Counted from the first letter of the stretch, positions 12,485 through 26,400 are shown. The stretch is DNA of 64,000 bases from Capitulum mitella (GCA_030062745.1 CP099844.1:4617481-4681480), one strand, 5' to 3'. Notes: generated by a model from the sequence alone, not told the origin. Numbers and translations: made by a program.

Positions 12485-15400
12485 TAGACCATTTTTTGAT
12501 CCATCTGCCTTGTGTGCCCCGTAACGAAGCCATTAAGTATTCTGTTTTAATATCAGGTTTCAACTTTTGTTTAACCTCTTCTTAACATACATCTGTACTT
12601 CTCGATATGATGCACCTGACCAGAATAATAACATAATTAATCAGTTGTGGATTTTCAAGCCCAAGCATGACATCTTTCTCCGAAAGCACACTGGGAAGAT
12701 CAATTTTCATCTCAACCAATCATTTCCAATTCATTAACCAATCATAAGCCAATCATTAACGGCGATCTATAACTTCTGAACGTGTTGGCAACTCCATGAT
12801 CTACGTTGCAGTGTCTCGGGCTGATTTACACCGAGGACAAATGTCGGAATCGGTAACTCCATTTTTTTCAGCACTGACTTCGTTTCATATGTCTTTGTGA
12901 CTATTTTATAATGTATTGCTCGGTATAAGGAGTAAGAGGACGCCTCAGCTGCATTTTTACATACGTTTGGCCATTCTGTCTCAATGTGTTGATATTGCTC
13001 CTCCCATGACTTTTCCCAAGGATATGTGTAATTATAATATTTGTGGGTAAGAGAAACTCAGAAATGTTTCGTGCCGGTTTTTCCTTTCAATAGTTTGCGA
13101 ATGACTGGGCGTATGACTGGGGTTTGGCTTTCAGTTTTTGGTCCGCTTTTCCATTGTGTTTTCATTGCTCCGCTGGCATACTGTTAACCAACACAAAATA
13201 ATCAAAACTTATTCCGGAGAAAGCGTACATTTTCTTAATGTTTCCATACGTAATAACCCTTCCATCATCATACAAAACATCGTTTGTATTTGTATTTGTA
13301 TTACTATCGTGGGGTTGTCCACTTGGCGCAGTGGCTATTACGACCCCGAGTCAAACTAACGCAAGGTAAAAATGCACATGGACACACAAACGCACAAACA
13401 CGTACGTACACACCATGAAAGCGGTCCCAATCTTAATCCGTCATCGAGATAAACATCTGTCTTAAACTGTGTGCGGAGCTCTGCTAGCGCATCGCTGTCA
13501 CTTCGGCGAGGAGCCGATTGTATATAGTGGGCACTCTGACACTGAAACCGCCTTCTGCCAGCCTCTGTCCTGAAGTGTGGGACTCGAAATAACCGGTCTT
13601 GTCTTGTGTTTCGCTCTCACATCGCACTGTTCAGCTGGAAGATGGCCGCTAGTGATGCCGGCTCTCCACACCCGAGTACCTTGTGCGTCAGGTTTAATGT
13701 GCAGGTTTAATATAATGTCAGGTTTAATCGCAATAACCCGCGAACTGCTGTGATCGCAGCCAGCCGCGTTTGTCGTGCAGGTCAGACACATGGGCAAATT
13801 TTCGTCCGTCGAAAATTACTCGGGCTCCAAAGCTGAGAATCTTTGGAATTTTGTCCAAGTTCCCCTTTGACCCATTTCCGCATACAGACATGCAATATCT
13901 GACCTGCGAGACTGCAAATGCTGTGACAGGAGTGGTGAGAACGCCATTGAATAAGTAGTGCCGAGCATGCGAAAGGACGAACATGATGGCCATGCAGCGA
14001 CGGCTGATCGGTGATACGTGAGAATCGCAGGACAGAGTTCTGTCAAAAATCTCGTCGTGAAAGGTGACCTGGAAATCTGGCAGGGTGCGCAGATTTTGAC
14101 GGTTTCCAAAAAAGTGATGAGTTCGGTTTTTGAAGGGTTAACCTTGAGGGCGTTCGCGCGTAACCAAGTGCCCATACTAGCGAGAACGGATTCCATACAG
14201 CAGATAAGAGCTGGAAGCTCGTCTTTTCGGTCCGCAACAATGATCTGCGTGTCATCCGCATATTACACCACGTCGACCCCGCAGAGTACAGGACAGGTCG
14301 TTAGCGAACACGCTGAACAAGAGCAAGGCCTTGTAGGGCCGAAAGCCCGGAAAGGCCGAAAGGCCGAACGGTCAAAAGCCCTGAAAAACGCCCATGGCGC
14401 TCGCGAGCGGCCTCGACGTCACGGTCTTTCCAGCGATGTCCTTGAATGCTGCGCTCTACGTGTGACCACGAAGGTATGCATCAAACCGATTGGTGTCAGT
14501 TCAATAAAATTGCAGCTTATTTTAGAGTTCCAGTAACAAAATATCATGGCTAACGACGTCAAAGCATTTGCTCATGTCAGTTATGCATGAAAGCGAAATT
14601 TCCCCGCTATCGGTGGCGGAGGACATTCGGTCGGCGACAGTCACCAGCGCGGTTTCCGTCGAGAGACGGGACCGGAAACCGTGCTGGGACGGCGATAGAA
14701 GGGGGTTATAGGCGAGGAAATGGTACAGCTGTTGCTGCACGAGCCGCTGTACCAGCCTGGTGATGATGGGTATGATGAATATGGGCCTGAAATTGGAAGG
14801 ATCGGACAGGTCGGCGATTTTGAAAACGGGATGATAATGCAGTGTTTCCATGGATCGGGAGTACCGGATCGGGTGATGCAGGAACTGACGATGTGAAGGA
14901 TGACGTCACCGACAGCCGGAAAAGCCATCTTCAGCGCTCGGATAGACAGGCCGTCGGCACCATAGGCGGCCGAACTACGCATGGTCATGAGCGCTCCTCG
15001 AAGCATGTTTAAGTCAACTGACGGGAGAATAAAATCACAGGCACCAACCCGAGGAAGGCGGCAGACAGTAGCAGGGTTTGTCTGGTAAGTTCGCTCGCTA
15101 CTTTTGGACCCACGGATACAAAGAAAGTCGTCCAGACTCTCCGCCGAAATATCGGGTACGACGATCTGTCCCGCCTTTTTGCTGTCGACCACGGACCGTA
15201 TGTGGACCGTGGTTAGACCTTGTTCTTGAATCCTTCTCTGTATGTCGCCACATGTATCTCGGCGAACTGCAGACCTGACAGCACGGTTTAGGTCACGGTA
15301 CTCGCTCGAGCCGCGTCCCAGTACCGTGAGAGCTCCTCGGCGCCGAGCCATGACCTCTTTCTCGGCGTCGGATGGGGAGGGGTCGGGCTGCGGATTGTGG

Positions 15401-18110
15401 CTGTCTTCACAGGAGCGTGTTGGTCGAGAATGGGCAAAAATCGTGAAAGGAACGCATTCTACTTCCCAGACACGGTAGTCGCGCTAAAAACACCCCCGCA
15501 CTCAACGTTACGCAGGTCGCCCCAAAAAGAGCTAACATCAATCCGTTTGAGACAGCGTGACAGGACAGTCGTAGTCTTCAAACAAATTAGAGGAACGTTG
15601 AAATATCTAAGACCCTTCCTGTCCCAGGGACATATGCAGCTTGTCTTGAATTTTGTCATATCTGAGTACCACAACAGGCACGTATTGCAGTCATCTGGCA
15701 ATATCTCATATCCGCCGGACAAGTGACCAAATGCTTTTATAACATCCTGCCAGAAGTGACTGCTAACATTTTATAAAAACTTTAAACGAAGCACGACTTC
15801 TCTCTTAAATCCACTGGCCATTACTTACATTTTCTTCAAAGACTTGTACCCAGCTATGGGTTGACGTGAGCTCGCGCCTCGCCCAAGTCATCTTTAATGC
15901 ATTAGTAAACAACATGGTGTCAGTCATACCCAATCAACGCACTTCATCTTCTGTATCAAGCTTTTACGTTTAATCCACTCTGTCTTCCCGTTCCAGAGAA
16001 ACTTTAACAGCAAGGATTTCAACTGCTGAATGTGCTATGCGCTGGGGTTGGTCAGCACAAAGAATAAATGCGTGGGCTTCGAGATCAAAAGTGACTTAAC
16101 AATGGTTATTTTGCTAAGCAACGACAGCTTTCGCTTTGACCAGCTTTTTATCATTGCTTGTAGTTCTTTTTCCTTGGACCAAAAGTTTCTTTCACTTCTG
16201 GTTTTTCATCTGCATTTTGAAAAATGACCCCAAGGACTTTCATCCTTGTTACTCAGTTGATGGGGGATTCTGTTCTCATATAATCCATATCCCTAGGTTT
16301 TCATAGCCACATCGCTTTCGGCTTGCTGATATTGGTAGCAAGACTAGAAAATTTAGCAAAAGCACCCAACTCGTGAAATAATTCTCGACAGCTGTACTCT
16401 GAGTCATCAAGCATGCATAACATGTCATAAGCATAACACGACATTCGAATTCATTGTTTCCTTTCTTAATGCCTTTGATGTCCGGGTTCCGGTCAGTTTT
16501 TCTTAGAAGACAGTCGGTCACCAGCAAAAATGAATAACAGCTTAACTGGTCTCCTTGTCTACACGGCCTTTCCAGATCTATGTCATCTTATAAAGAACCA
16601 TTGTAAAGAAATCGTGTCTTTGAATCATTGTAAAGAGTGTGAAACCCATTGATAACCTTTAAGGGGAATTCTTGTTTCATTAGCACGTCCTTAAGGAAAC
16701 CACATGTGACCGAAATGAATGACCCCTCGATATCTAGGCTGACAAGCGTATCTATTTTGCGTTCTTTCCTCAAAAAATTGATCGTGTCAGCAATCAAACG
16801 CGTAGTCTCCTCAATAAACCTATTTGCACTGGATGTATAAACCTGGGTATGACTTGCTCAGATATTTCAGATAATACTCTTGTTATTACTTTACAGCACG
16901 TAATCAAGAGTGTTAAGGGCCTGTATGATGTTAACCGATTTCTCGGCTTTCCTGGTTTTGGTATAGGTACCATAATTCCTTCTTTCAGCGTGATTAGCAA
17001 CGAACTTGGATCCGTACTGTCATCACTCCCAAGCGTTTTGTTACTTTTCAGTCTGAAAATCGCCTCCCTAATTTCTTGCATTTCAATTGGGCGTTTCATC
17101 ATTCCCTTACCTGGCTCGCTAAGCTTTTTTTAGATCTAAGTCTTCAAGGAATCCTCCACTATCCTCTTGGCAATTATGATGGCAAAACACTTCGCGAAGG
17201 TGCTTGGTAAGAAAATGAAGCATGCCTTCCTGATCGTTTCTGTCTCGTCCGTCATCGCTAGATAAGGCAGGAATGAGCTTGCTCAAATAGTTCCTTTTTC
17301 CAGACCCCAAAAATATCCAGTCAACTTCTCGGAATGTTCGCACCATTTTGCTCCAGATAGTTATGATAATTCCATGAATGTAAGGGTGTATCATTATTCT
17401 AATTCCCTTGCCTCTCTTCAGTGCATCCAGCTAGGCTTTCTGTGGGATCTAAATCCAGATGTATTTCTGACCCAGCTATCTCGTCCTGTGTTTTACGTTC
17501 CAATCGCCCATTTTTATTGTGTTTACGTTTTGCATATGTTACTGTCTCTGCTCTCACATTTAACAAAAAACCTCGTAGAAAACCGAGTCGCCGAAAAGTA
17601 GCTTTGATAATTGAAGGAACATTCGTTACTCTGCAAGGAGCTGCTCAAGAAGGTTTTGTTGTACAGTGGGACTGCATATTGAGATACTGTATCCTGAACT
17701 GTACGTTCCATCTTATCCACGTATGCACTTTCTTCTAGCAGTGATACATTAAATCTGAACAGACTTCTTTCCTTGGAGTCTCTGTCAATTCCACATCCTC
17801 TGTTACCATTGAATGATCTGTCTGATAACCAGGACATATGCCTACCTTAACTATGGACGTTTCCAAAGTTTCTGAAACTAGAAAGAAATCTAATCTAGCT
17901 TGTTTAACAACAGACTTCTTCACCCGTCACGTGGACCACTTTGTCGCTCCGTTCCACGTTCGAAAAATGTCAACCAATCGCCAGTCGTTCATCATTCTGA
18001 TTACTATACGCTTGTGTAAATGCATTAAATTGGCAGCCTCGTCCCATGTGCCTCACCTGACCCTGGACTTTCCTACAAAACGTATGCTTCGCCAAATCAC
18101 TGCGTAACTC
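12485..18110 (-). mobile_element. L1/Tx1-like LINE, near full ORF2, split by a younger LINE (copy B)
   Basis: Read on the - strand from 18110 downward: the end of the endonuclease (NDWRLVDIFRTWNGATKW, KQARLDFFLVSETLETS, DHSMV; 17800-17990); the linker (FNVSLLEESAYVDKMERTVQ and YAVPLYN; about 17680); and the RT fingers (GIMVPIPKPGKPRNRLTSYR then PLTLLIT; about 16960). Next come RT motif A (VSLDIEGSF; about 16730), the catalytic box as CYAYDMLC (16421-16438, where YADD is usual) and the thumb and C-terminal region (15600-16300 and 12485-13282). Stops and frameshifts are frequent, so the copy is dead. A CR1/Jockey-like LINE occupies 13283-15594. Confidence 0.85.
13283..15594 (-). mobile_element. 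CR1/Jockey-superfamily LINE, 5'-truncated, nested in the L1/Tx1-like LINE
   Basis: On the - strand ORF2 starts inside the endonuclease-RT linker (VPLICL, LKRIDVSSFWGDLRNVE; 15470-15594). It goes on through EYRDLNRAVRSAVRRD (about 15300), the RT start (AAYGADGLSIRALKMAFP; about 14950), DPSNFRPI and SPSQHGFRSRLSTETAL (14640-14810), CITDMSKCFDVVSHD (about 14560), an intact YADD (14251-14262), ANALKVNPSKTEL (about 14140) and the C-terminal SQVRYCMSVCGNGSKGNLDK then IPKILSFGARVIFDGRKFAH (13800-13915). Three or more frame changes and stops break it. The 3' end is a short tail of ATACAA units (13283-13302), as in CR1-like elements. The flanks resume the older LINE on both sides. Confidence 0.85.
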
Positions 18111-19156
18111 TGCTAAATGTTACTGTGGTTGTATTTCCCTTATATTTTAAGCGTGGAATACGGAGTCCGGATAAGACACACTCCCTCGGTATAAGTCATC
18201 TTCATCCCACATCTCAGGCCAGACTATGAGCATCCTTCCAGACCCCAGAGTCGCTCCTGTTATATCATGTAGAGCTTCTGATGTAAAATACTAACCTCTC
18301 CCAGCATAGAGAAGTTCCTTTCTTACCTCGTTATGTCGAAAGCATGGCAGCCTGTCACCATTTTTACATTATTTTAGAGCTGTCGACTGAAAATGAATGA
18401 ACGTCCATTTTCCCGTGGGCAGAATGCACGATCATCCCTGGGGGACCGTAGTCGTATTGCGCCCCACTGACGTCAAATGTGTGGAGGGACAATTTATGAC
18501 AGTTTGATACCATGGATTATCTTAAAATGAATACTAATAGTTGCTGCATGAAAGAAATGAATAGCTTTTATCACATGTACCGGGACATATTAAGCTAGGC
18601 GTTTTACGAGGTGTTTACAAAGGGCGCATTTACAAACGCCTGTCCCAAAATGCGTCATGGGGGTGGGCACAGGTAGGTGAATGGGTATCTCGACATTTCC
18701 TCAACATACATGGATATTTAGTCCCAGATATTATGAATATCAGCAAGACGCTTTGTTGGGCACAGACGAGCGAAGCCAAATGACTGTCTTCGAATCTGGA
18801 ACAATATTTTCGAATAGCATTGCGCACAATGATTTCGCATTGTTACGTTTTTCACAAAATGTAATGATTTAAAAACATGAAGGAAAATATGTCATTGGCG
18901 AGAAACTATGTGTTGTATCGACTGCTTGGAGCACGAGGAAGATGGGACCGTTTCGCAGGCGTCTGCTTGTGCCTGAAGCCACTTAAACTCATTCTGATCA
19001 ACCATTCATCCTTGACTTTGTTGTTTTCAAACAGAAGGGAACTGAAACGCTTTGAAAACGAATGATTTGACACTTTGCTCAGTGTCATGTGTTCAATTGC
19101 GCGTATGCTTAATTATTCTTTTTTGCTTAGAAAACTTGGCAGCCGACTGGAGCCTA
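18111..19156. other. Intergenic, possibly the 5' end of the LINE
   Basis: The first 200 bases may still be LINE endonuclease or leader (a short - strand peptide, MLIVWPEMWDEDDLYRG, precedes the certain part), but I cannot confirm it. Nothing else is seen. Confidence 0.4.
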
Positions 19157-20339
19157 CTAACCCGCCCTCGACTGGGGGGCTGTTGACAGCCCCCCTGAGG
19201 TTTTTCTGGGACTGCGAGAGAACGAACAAACACAGAGTCACGAAACTTTGTGCATCTTTTGCTTCATCGTTTTTACATCTCGTGTCAAAATTTTGATCTC
19301 AGGTCAGGTCAGGTGCCTAACCTAAATCGGGTCAAACAGACCTATGTCCAAAAAAGTTTAGCTCCCTCTAACAAGGGTTAGTGATCCTGATAGATGCAAC
19401 AAATCTCCTATCTCAGATTTTTCGGAATTTTCTGGGTCATTGACCTAAGGTCAAGCACATTTTTAAAACATGTAGCCGTTTTTTTCGGAAATTGACGGAA
19501 TATTTCATAACATTTTTAATGTGGAGTGAAACAGACATCTAGTTACCGTCATTGCGCAAAATATCAATGACTTTTAGCCATTGACCTGAGGTCAGGCCAC
19601 GAATAACTGTAGTGAGCCAAAATGTACCATCGTCAAAATTGACGATGAAGTACTCAGAATGGGTAGAAAATGACAGAACTAGCTTGCACAGACGTAAGTA
19701 ATACCAGGAATCTCAAAAAGTTTGAAAAAAATCCATATTTTGGAAATAAACAGGTTCTCTCGAATAAAGCTCTGCCAATTGTGTAGATCGGTAAATAATG
19801 AGTTTTTTCCAAAATTTAAGCATGAGAAACCATCACAAGAACCACAAAGATCAATAAAATTTACATAGATCGTCTTTTTCGCAAAAATAAAGAAACGCTA
19901 AAACTAGTTCCCGTTCATTTGTTACCGCATACGGCAGCGGCGCATAGCTGGCGGGAGAATTGCCGTGTCTTTAACTCAACGTTTCGGCGTATATACTGAA
20001 CAAATCTGAGGAAATTAGACGTGTATCGGCATCCGCGGACCTTTACTTGTGCGCTGGTACCTTTACCTATGCGTTATTAGTCACAGCCCTTGAAATTCAG
20101 GCCATTTCTCGGTCTCATGCAGTCGGCTATGAGAAAATATATATAGGGCGTAAATTGGCTTACATATTATCTAAAACTAAAAATGAGACCAGTTTCGAGC
20201 ACTACTCGTCACCAGCTTTCCAACGGCCTGCTTATTTTTTTATCGTGCGACCAACCGTTCGCGAGTTAGAGGGGGGCGGCCAACTGCCTCCCCCAAATCG
20301 CCGATGTTCGAAACGGACCGACGGTCGTACGCGGGTTAA
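19157..20339. mobile_element. Non-autonomous DNA element with piggyBac-like TTAA ends (copy 1)
   Basis: The left end reads CTAACCCGCCCTCGAC and the right end, reversed, TTAACCCGCGTACGAC, with the terminal TTAA of piggyBac-type insertions (one base changed on the left). Just inside each end is a GC-rich hairpin: GGGGGGCTGTTGACAGCCCC on the left, and GGGGGAGG facing CCCCCC on the right. The 1.1 kb interior is AT-rich, has no transposase, and carries many GGTCA words. It shares this layout with 39831-41049. Confidence 0.6.
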
Positions 20340-21699
20340 TAAAAATAACAACCTTTTCACCTCAGACCCAATTTTTCCCCCTCAATCCCAACCTTTTCCA
20401 ATGTTGTTGCTGTTGCCAGATCTGGCTGGGTGAAGGAACACTCATTCACACTTTTTTCGTCTCGGTACGCCCAGATCGACTCGTGAGCAAGTCTACGTAG
20501 AACGTCTACTGTGAAGGTAGTTGTAAAAAAAAAATGTTTTGGGGGATGAGGCAGGTTCTAACTTACCTTTTAACCAACCTTCTAACCTTCCGAATCCAGA
20601 AGAACGTCTTTTTTATTCTATTTATTTAAATTTTACATGGATTCTCATGGAAGGAAAGAAAAGAAACATTCATTATCTCGCATAACAGCCTGCATCGGAA
20701 GGGAAATATAAATCTGAGCCGAAACTAGGATCTGGCTATCGATTTGGCCGGCTTAAAAAATGTATATGTGGGGGGTCATGAGGTTTATGGTTAATGGGGC
20801 CCATCAACGGAATTCCCATTTTCAGAAATTTGAGTAGCTGAGTTGAAAATTACCCAGGTCCTAGGCACCTTCTCACCAAACTGCACCGACGCGTGAAAAC
20901 CGTACTTTTCGTCAGCATCAATACGTTATTCACATCTAATCCACAAGCACCCGAGCTAACCGATCTCCAGGGGTGGAGTATTGTGTCGAAAGTTAGTGTG
21001 GCAAATGTCAGCACGGTCAGTCCCATATATTCAGTTCCCCACCCCCCCGCTCCCCAGCACCACCGCCATTATTTTATCACCAGATTTCAACCACTTTATT
21101 TGGAATTCGATGAAATTTTTTTAGAAAAAGCTTTTGCTTTTCCGCGATTTACAGGTCTACACCGTAGCACTGTGTAAACCAGCACTGAACAATGCAGCAA
21201 ACTAAGCAGTTCACGCAGCACGCTCACAGGACTGGAATGCTCCATTATGACATTGTTCCGTAACCTGTATGTTTTTGCTATGCGATTTGTTTTCAGTTTT
21301 GTGCTTCACCAATTTTGCGAAAATAAAAAAAAATAGCAAAAGCAAAATAAGGCTGGGATGTGAATGGTTACTTGCCTCACCCAATTTTGCCAACACTGCT
21401 AAAAGTTGGTATGACATACCATATCCACTTTTGAAATTTGTGTGGCGGAAGTCACACCTGCCCCACCGCATTCTCCGCCCATGCTGACCTCATTGCCATA
21501 CGCACATTTTTCATGTCTGTTTAGATTAAACTCCAGTGCAGTTATTTCAAATGTGTATTTAATACACAATGAAGCGGTATTGCTGTAACAAAGACAATGA
21601 CGCACATTGATAATAATGGCACGACCTGACGCAAAATATTTACGCGGACAGCAAAGCTAGCGTTACGAGGGCTGAAAACAGCCGACATCACATCTGAGT
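20340..21699. other. Intergenic, no gene seen
   Basis: This is AT-rich sequence with a short A-run at about 20526. The outer terminal repeat of the neighbouring MULE may lie at the right end but was not found. Confidence 0.5.
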
Positions 21700-23400
21700 A
21701 ACGATTGTCACCATGTGCATTCCACTGGCGGACCAGCACGGGACGAGCGAGAGCTGACCTGCCGCGCTTGCGCGTCTGGCCCAGTGGCACCCATTTCGCG
21801 GCCCCTGACATCTCCAGGAGGCCGAACCAAGCACATACCGCTACTGCGTGCTACATGCCTTGCTTCAACCCCATCGGGCAAGTGCATCATGACAGCGCCA
21901 AAGTTCCACCGACCCCAACTTTCCACATGACTAACCCGTTGTTAGCGAACGAGCCCCACGACTGCACTTCGCGTTCAACTGTTGCCAAGTACATCTCCAT
22001 ATCAGTTGCCGTGATCTCCTTCTGGTCACTGGGCGCCAGGCATCAGCAGTGGCTTCCGATGGGGGCCCTGTCAGCCAGCTGGTACTACCGTGCTGTGGTT
22101 AACAGGTTTAGGTCCGGGACCGGGTAACGGACGAACACCTTGCGATCACCTGCATCCAGAGACCAATCTCGGACTATGTCTTATGACATGTTCAAAAATC
22201 TGCCGACGGGCAGACGCTCTCTGAAAGTGTAGTTTTTTTGGCACTCCATTAAGTGCCTCCAATGCGTTAGTGGTCGAAGGTGACCCCTTTCAAAGCCCTC
22301 ATACCAACCGTTGTGGGCTTCCACGTACTGTTACCGAACATACTCTGGAAAGGAGGATGTCGGCCCCATGCGGGTCCACTTTTGGGGCATGGCTTCAGAA
22401 GCCATCGCAAGCTGTTCCGGGAAGTAGCAGAGTAAGGATACTCGCAGGTCTTTCCGGAAGACCACCTGTGCCTTCTTTGGCTCCTTTCTGAGCTGAGTTT
22501 TCATGCTCTTTTTGGCATGGAACCAGTAGGTCCTGCAAACTGCGTCTGCGAACGTACCAGACACAGCGCGGACGACGGTCTCGGAGGACTCCGCGACGAC
22601 GACGCGCGGCCTAAACTCACGACCGGTCACCGACTCGATACCACCTTTTACCGCGATTACCGTCCAGCAGTGCACGGTAATCGCGCGCGACCTCTAATGT
22701 CATGACAGAGAACACCAGGGGAAGAACTGTCGGCTCCCATCACTCACGCCAGCCACAAGCGCTGGGAAGCCATTCCATGTAAGTTTCTAGGTGGCATCCA
22801 CATCAAGCACCAGGGGCATGCTACCGACCTCTTGGATAGCTTTCGTGCTCATCGCCAAACGGATCAGACCAAACCGTTGGTCGACCTTGTCCACGACAAC
22901 ACACACATGGGGACTATCTGGCCCACCGCTCAGTTTCCTACACCGCTATATCGTCTGCTTCATGATATGAGACCATTGACGGGCCAAGATCCTCTTCCTT
23001 CACACGTGCTATGTTGTTTTCTATCTGCTTCTTGTTCCGATCCAAAGTTAGATACTCTCCCCAATCCCAAGCCCCATTCATTCGAGAGCGGGGCGGAGCA
23101 CTAGCCGTGGTCCAGTTAATGGTGCTGAAATAAACTGTTACCTCTTTCTTCTCCTTAGACAGGCCCAACGAACCAGCCGAGGGGTTGGTGTGAGTGTGTT
23201 TCCTCCCATTTTTGGGCACCATAACGTCCAGGTAGAGTGGTGGCGAACAGGGTTTGCAGTCCAGTTCTGCAACCCTCCATACTACAGATATAGTATTGCC
23301 TGTACCAGATGATGTCAACATCTTTTTTCTTTTGGACCACCGAGCTCCAGCAGATTTGGCTGGAATACAGTGTGATGAGCAGTCAACAGAGTTCAAAAAG
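21700..23400 (-). mobile_element. Decayed MULE (Mutator-like) DNA transposon with transposase remnants
   Basis: On the - strand the pieces follow the order of a MULE transposase. A FLYWCH-like zinc finger comes first (ARWSKRKKMLT, VVWRVAELDCK, GRKHTHTNP; 23180-23340). The DDE fold is next (IRLAMSTKAIQEVG, PLVLDVDAT, WNGFPALVAGVSDGSRQFFP; 22720-22870), then GGIESVTGREFRPRVVVAES, WFHAKKSM, YVEAHNGWYEGFERG, and PSTTNALEALNG holding the catalytic Glu in a shifted frame (about 22255-22290). After YTFRERLPVGRFLNMS comes a SWIM-like zinc finger (CTCPMGLKQGM and AVAVCAWFGL; 21830-21900) and the basic tail RKRGRSALARP. Several stops and frame changes make it non-functional, and the second catalytic Asp reads Glu (VAESSE). 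No terminal repeats were identified. Confidence 0.8.
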
Positions 23401-26400
23401 TTTCATATATTTAAACGGAAGAAGCGAAATGTTTTTGTCCATAGTGGCTTACACACAAATCCTGACATCCTCGATTATAATATAAAAGTGTTTGCTGGTC
23501 GTGAACTGCGGCTGCAACTGTGAACTGTGAACTGTAGACAACTGTGAAAGCAACACTGCAACATTACTGCATTCTGTGGCCTTAATGCTCGCCCGCACAG
23601 GGAGGACGGTTGAAGTAATCCCCCTGAGGCTTTGTGAGGATATCTTCCGAACGGTCTGTTTGATCCATCCGAAACTTGGTCTACCCTTTGGGGCATCCTT
23701 TGTGCATTTTATGATCGAAAAATTTTCTTCTTTGTTGCCATGGTAACGAGCTATAACGTCATAACGGGGACCATGTCAGCCGTTTTCTCGCGCCTATGCG
23801 GCCGATTTACAATGGTTTCAGTTTTGTCTCACTGTAGGAGGGGCGGAGTGCACAAATACAATAATATGTATGTGTATATATATATTTCGGCTCAAATTGT
23901 ATGCTCTGTAAGGCTATACATATATTTAGTAGGGTTATGCTCATTACCGGGATTATCGAGGATGTAAACTGAGGCCATGAGCTACGGCGGGAAACACGTT
24001 GTTTTTTCCTCCTTGGGAATGCGATGGGAAATAGATATCGCAAAAGAACCTATATATTCGAATTGCTTGAGGTGTAAGGAACCAAGTGGTATAAATTCGG
24101 TGCAATTTATCTCTTATTTCATCAAAACAGGGCGCAATGCATCCAAGGCCTGGTTTTTCCTCCAACGGACGGAGCGGCGTCGGCCGTGGAGTGATGAACA
24201 AAACCACGGCATGCCTAAACTTAGACTTGTGTTGGATGTCAACCCCAAGAACGCTTTAAAGGCATCTAAGTCAAGATTCTTAGCCAATCCGAGGCCATTC
24301 TAGGTCATTGGCTTCAGATAGCCTAGGATGACCTAAGATGACCTTTTTATGTTGTTAAACAATAGTGCTTGTTCATTGCGATGCAACATTTAACTTCAAC
24401 ATCTATTATCGTCCACAAAAATGCTCCTGCAGCTCCGAAAACGCATTTAAGCTGATGAACCCGCATGACAATGATTGACCTAGCATGATTTTGATCGGAC
24501 TCCATGGGTAAAATACAATTATGTGGGGTACAGATTCACTCATAATTGATTGACGAACACCATGACATCTGTTTCGTTTCATCGTCAGTTATTCTTTGGC
24601 GTTCATTTCAGCTTAAACTCGAAAAAATGCCACTTTCTGCCAATTTTTTACCTTTAACGCAACCTGGAAGGTCATCCATTGAACTGAGACCTTTAAAAGA
24701 GATACCAGCCACGAGATTTCGTCACGAGCAACACGCTGGTTTCTTCCGCCACGCTCTAGGACGCACGGTGTGGAAGTGGCCTGGAGATCGCACCCTCTGA
24801 TATGTCCTCGTTATGCAGAAGGCCCTATACAGGCGAGCCTTAACATCAACAACAAAACATTGATGACCAAACAGCTGTAAAATGACTGCATTACTGTTGA
24901 AATGCTGGCAGTTTATCACCTTGACTTACATCAGTAGCCACAGCATCACCCTAAATCAAGATGAATCAGTTGATACAATGATGATGCGAAGTCCTAATGT
25001 GAGAAATAAATGGATTTGCTTCGCAAATCGCTCATTTGACCAGTGTGGCCACATTCATTTTGCACTGGATGGCAAGATGTTGCAAATGATCAAGAGATGT
25101 AAACATTTCGGTGGTCATGGCAAACATAAAAGTTGCCAGTTGCCGCCATGTTCAAAAATTTATTTTCGGTTAGGTGCGCAGATGTAAAAATTGCCAAAGG
25201 ATGTTAACTCCTGGTGGGCAAGATGCATTATGACTGAATTCTGCACCGTTAAGGTGCGACATCAGGATCTGGGTGCATGCAATTTGCTGCCAAAATGGTG
25301 TTCAGACAGAACTATTTCCATCATTGGGATGTATCTATTTCCGTGGCAAGGTACCATCTTCCATCCAAAATCGCAAATATGGCCACACTTCAGATGATAC
25401 GTACACATGATGATAGCAAGGCAGCATCTCAACAGAAAATCAGTTATAAAGAACATAAAAAATGGGTGTGAGGGTAGATATTTGACATGAACGGTGTACG
25501 CATATCCTGCGTCATGTGCTTGAAACATACCTAACCTGTTTTAAGTGGTAATGAATACAATATGAATCAATTCTAATGCTTTGCCAGAAAGTTCTTATGA
25601 AGATGTTGACAAGGTTCACAAAGGACGTGGCAGTCATGTTTCCCTTAATCTTAATGCGCCATTTTTACCATTGCCACAGCAACCATTGTCATCAATATTT
25701 CACCATGTCTTGCATTAATCTCTTACCATTACCATTCTTATCATTCTTCATCCACTCTTTCAGCTTTGCATGGCAGTCGAGTGTCAACCTGACACCATTC
25801 CCGGCCTCTTCCACGCTTGCCTGTCGCCCTCGCGTCCGCCTGAGAACGTGGTGGCGGTACTCCCACACAAGGCGTCCCAGGATCCAGATAGTCATCGTCA
25901 CTATTGCGCTCCTCGGGACGCGGCATCCTTCACGAGACTATAGAAGTGAATTAATCAACAAATAGGCACTGAATCCCACCACACCATGACAGGCGCCTAT
26001 TCGATATCGTCCCACGTGCAACGCCCGTTCGTAGGCCTGTCTCATGCGCATGGCGTCCGTTTGCGTCACTCTTCTGTCGTCAGGTGCATTTCAGCCAGCT
26101 TTCAGCATAATATTCCAGACTCGGCTGATATCAACCAGTCACTCCGTCAAACAGGTTCCAGAATGGTGATAAGTGCAAAGACCTGGTGAAATGAAGTTAG
26201 AGACTAATGGCAAAAGTTGTGATAGAGGGCATTTAAAGTTGGCAAATAATAAAAGGTGCAGAGAACATTACTTTAGGTTTCAAGAAGGGCAGAAGGTTTT
26301 GTTGCAGGGAAAAAGTTGGAAATAAAGGTTTTTTAGGTGTCGACTGTATGCCCTTGTTTAATCTCAAGCCCTGCTGTACATTGCAAGATAATATTATGCA

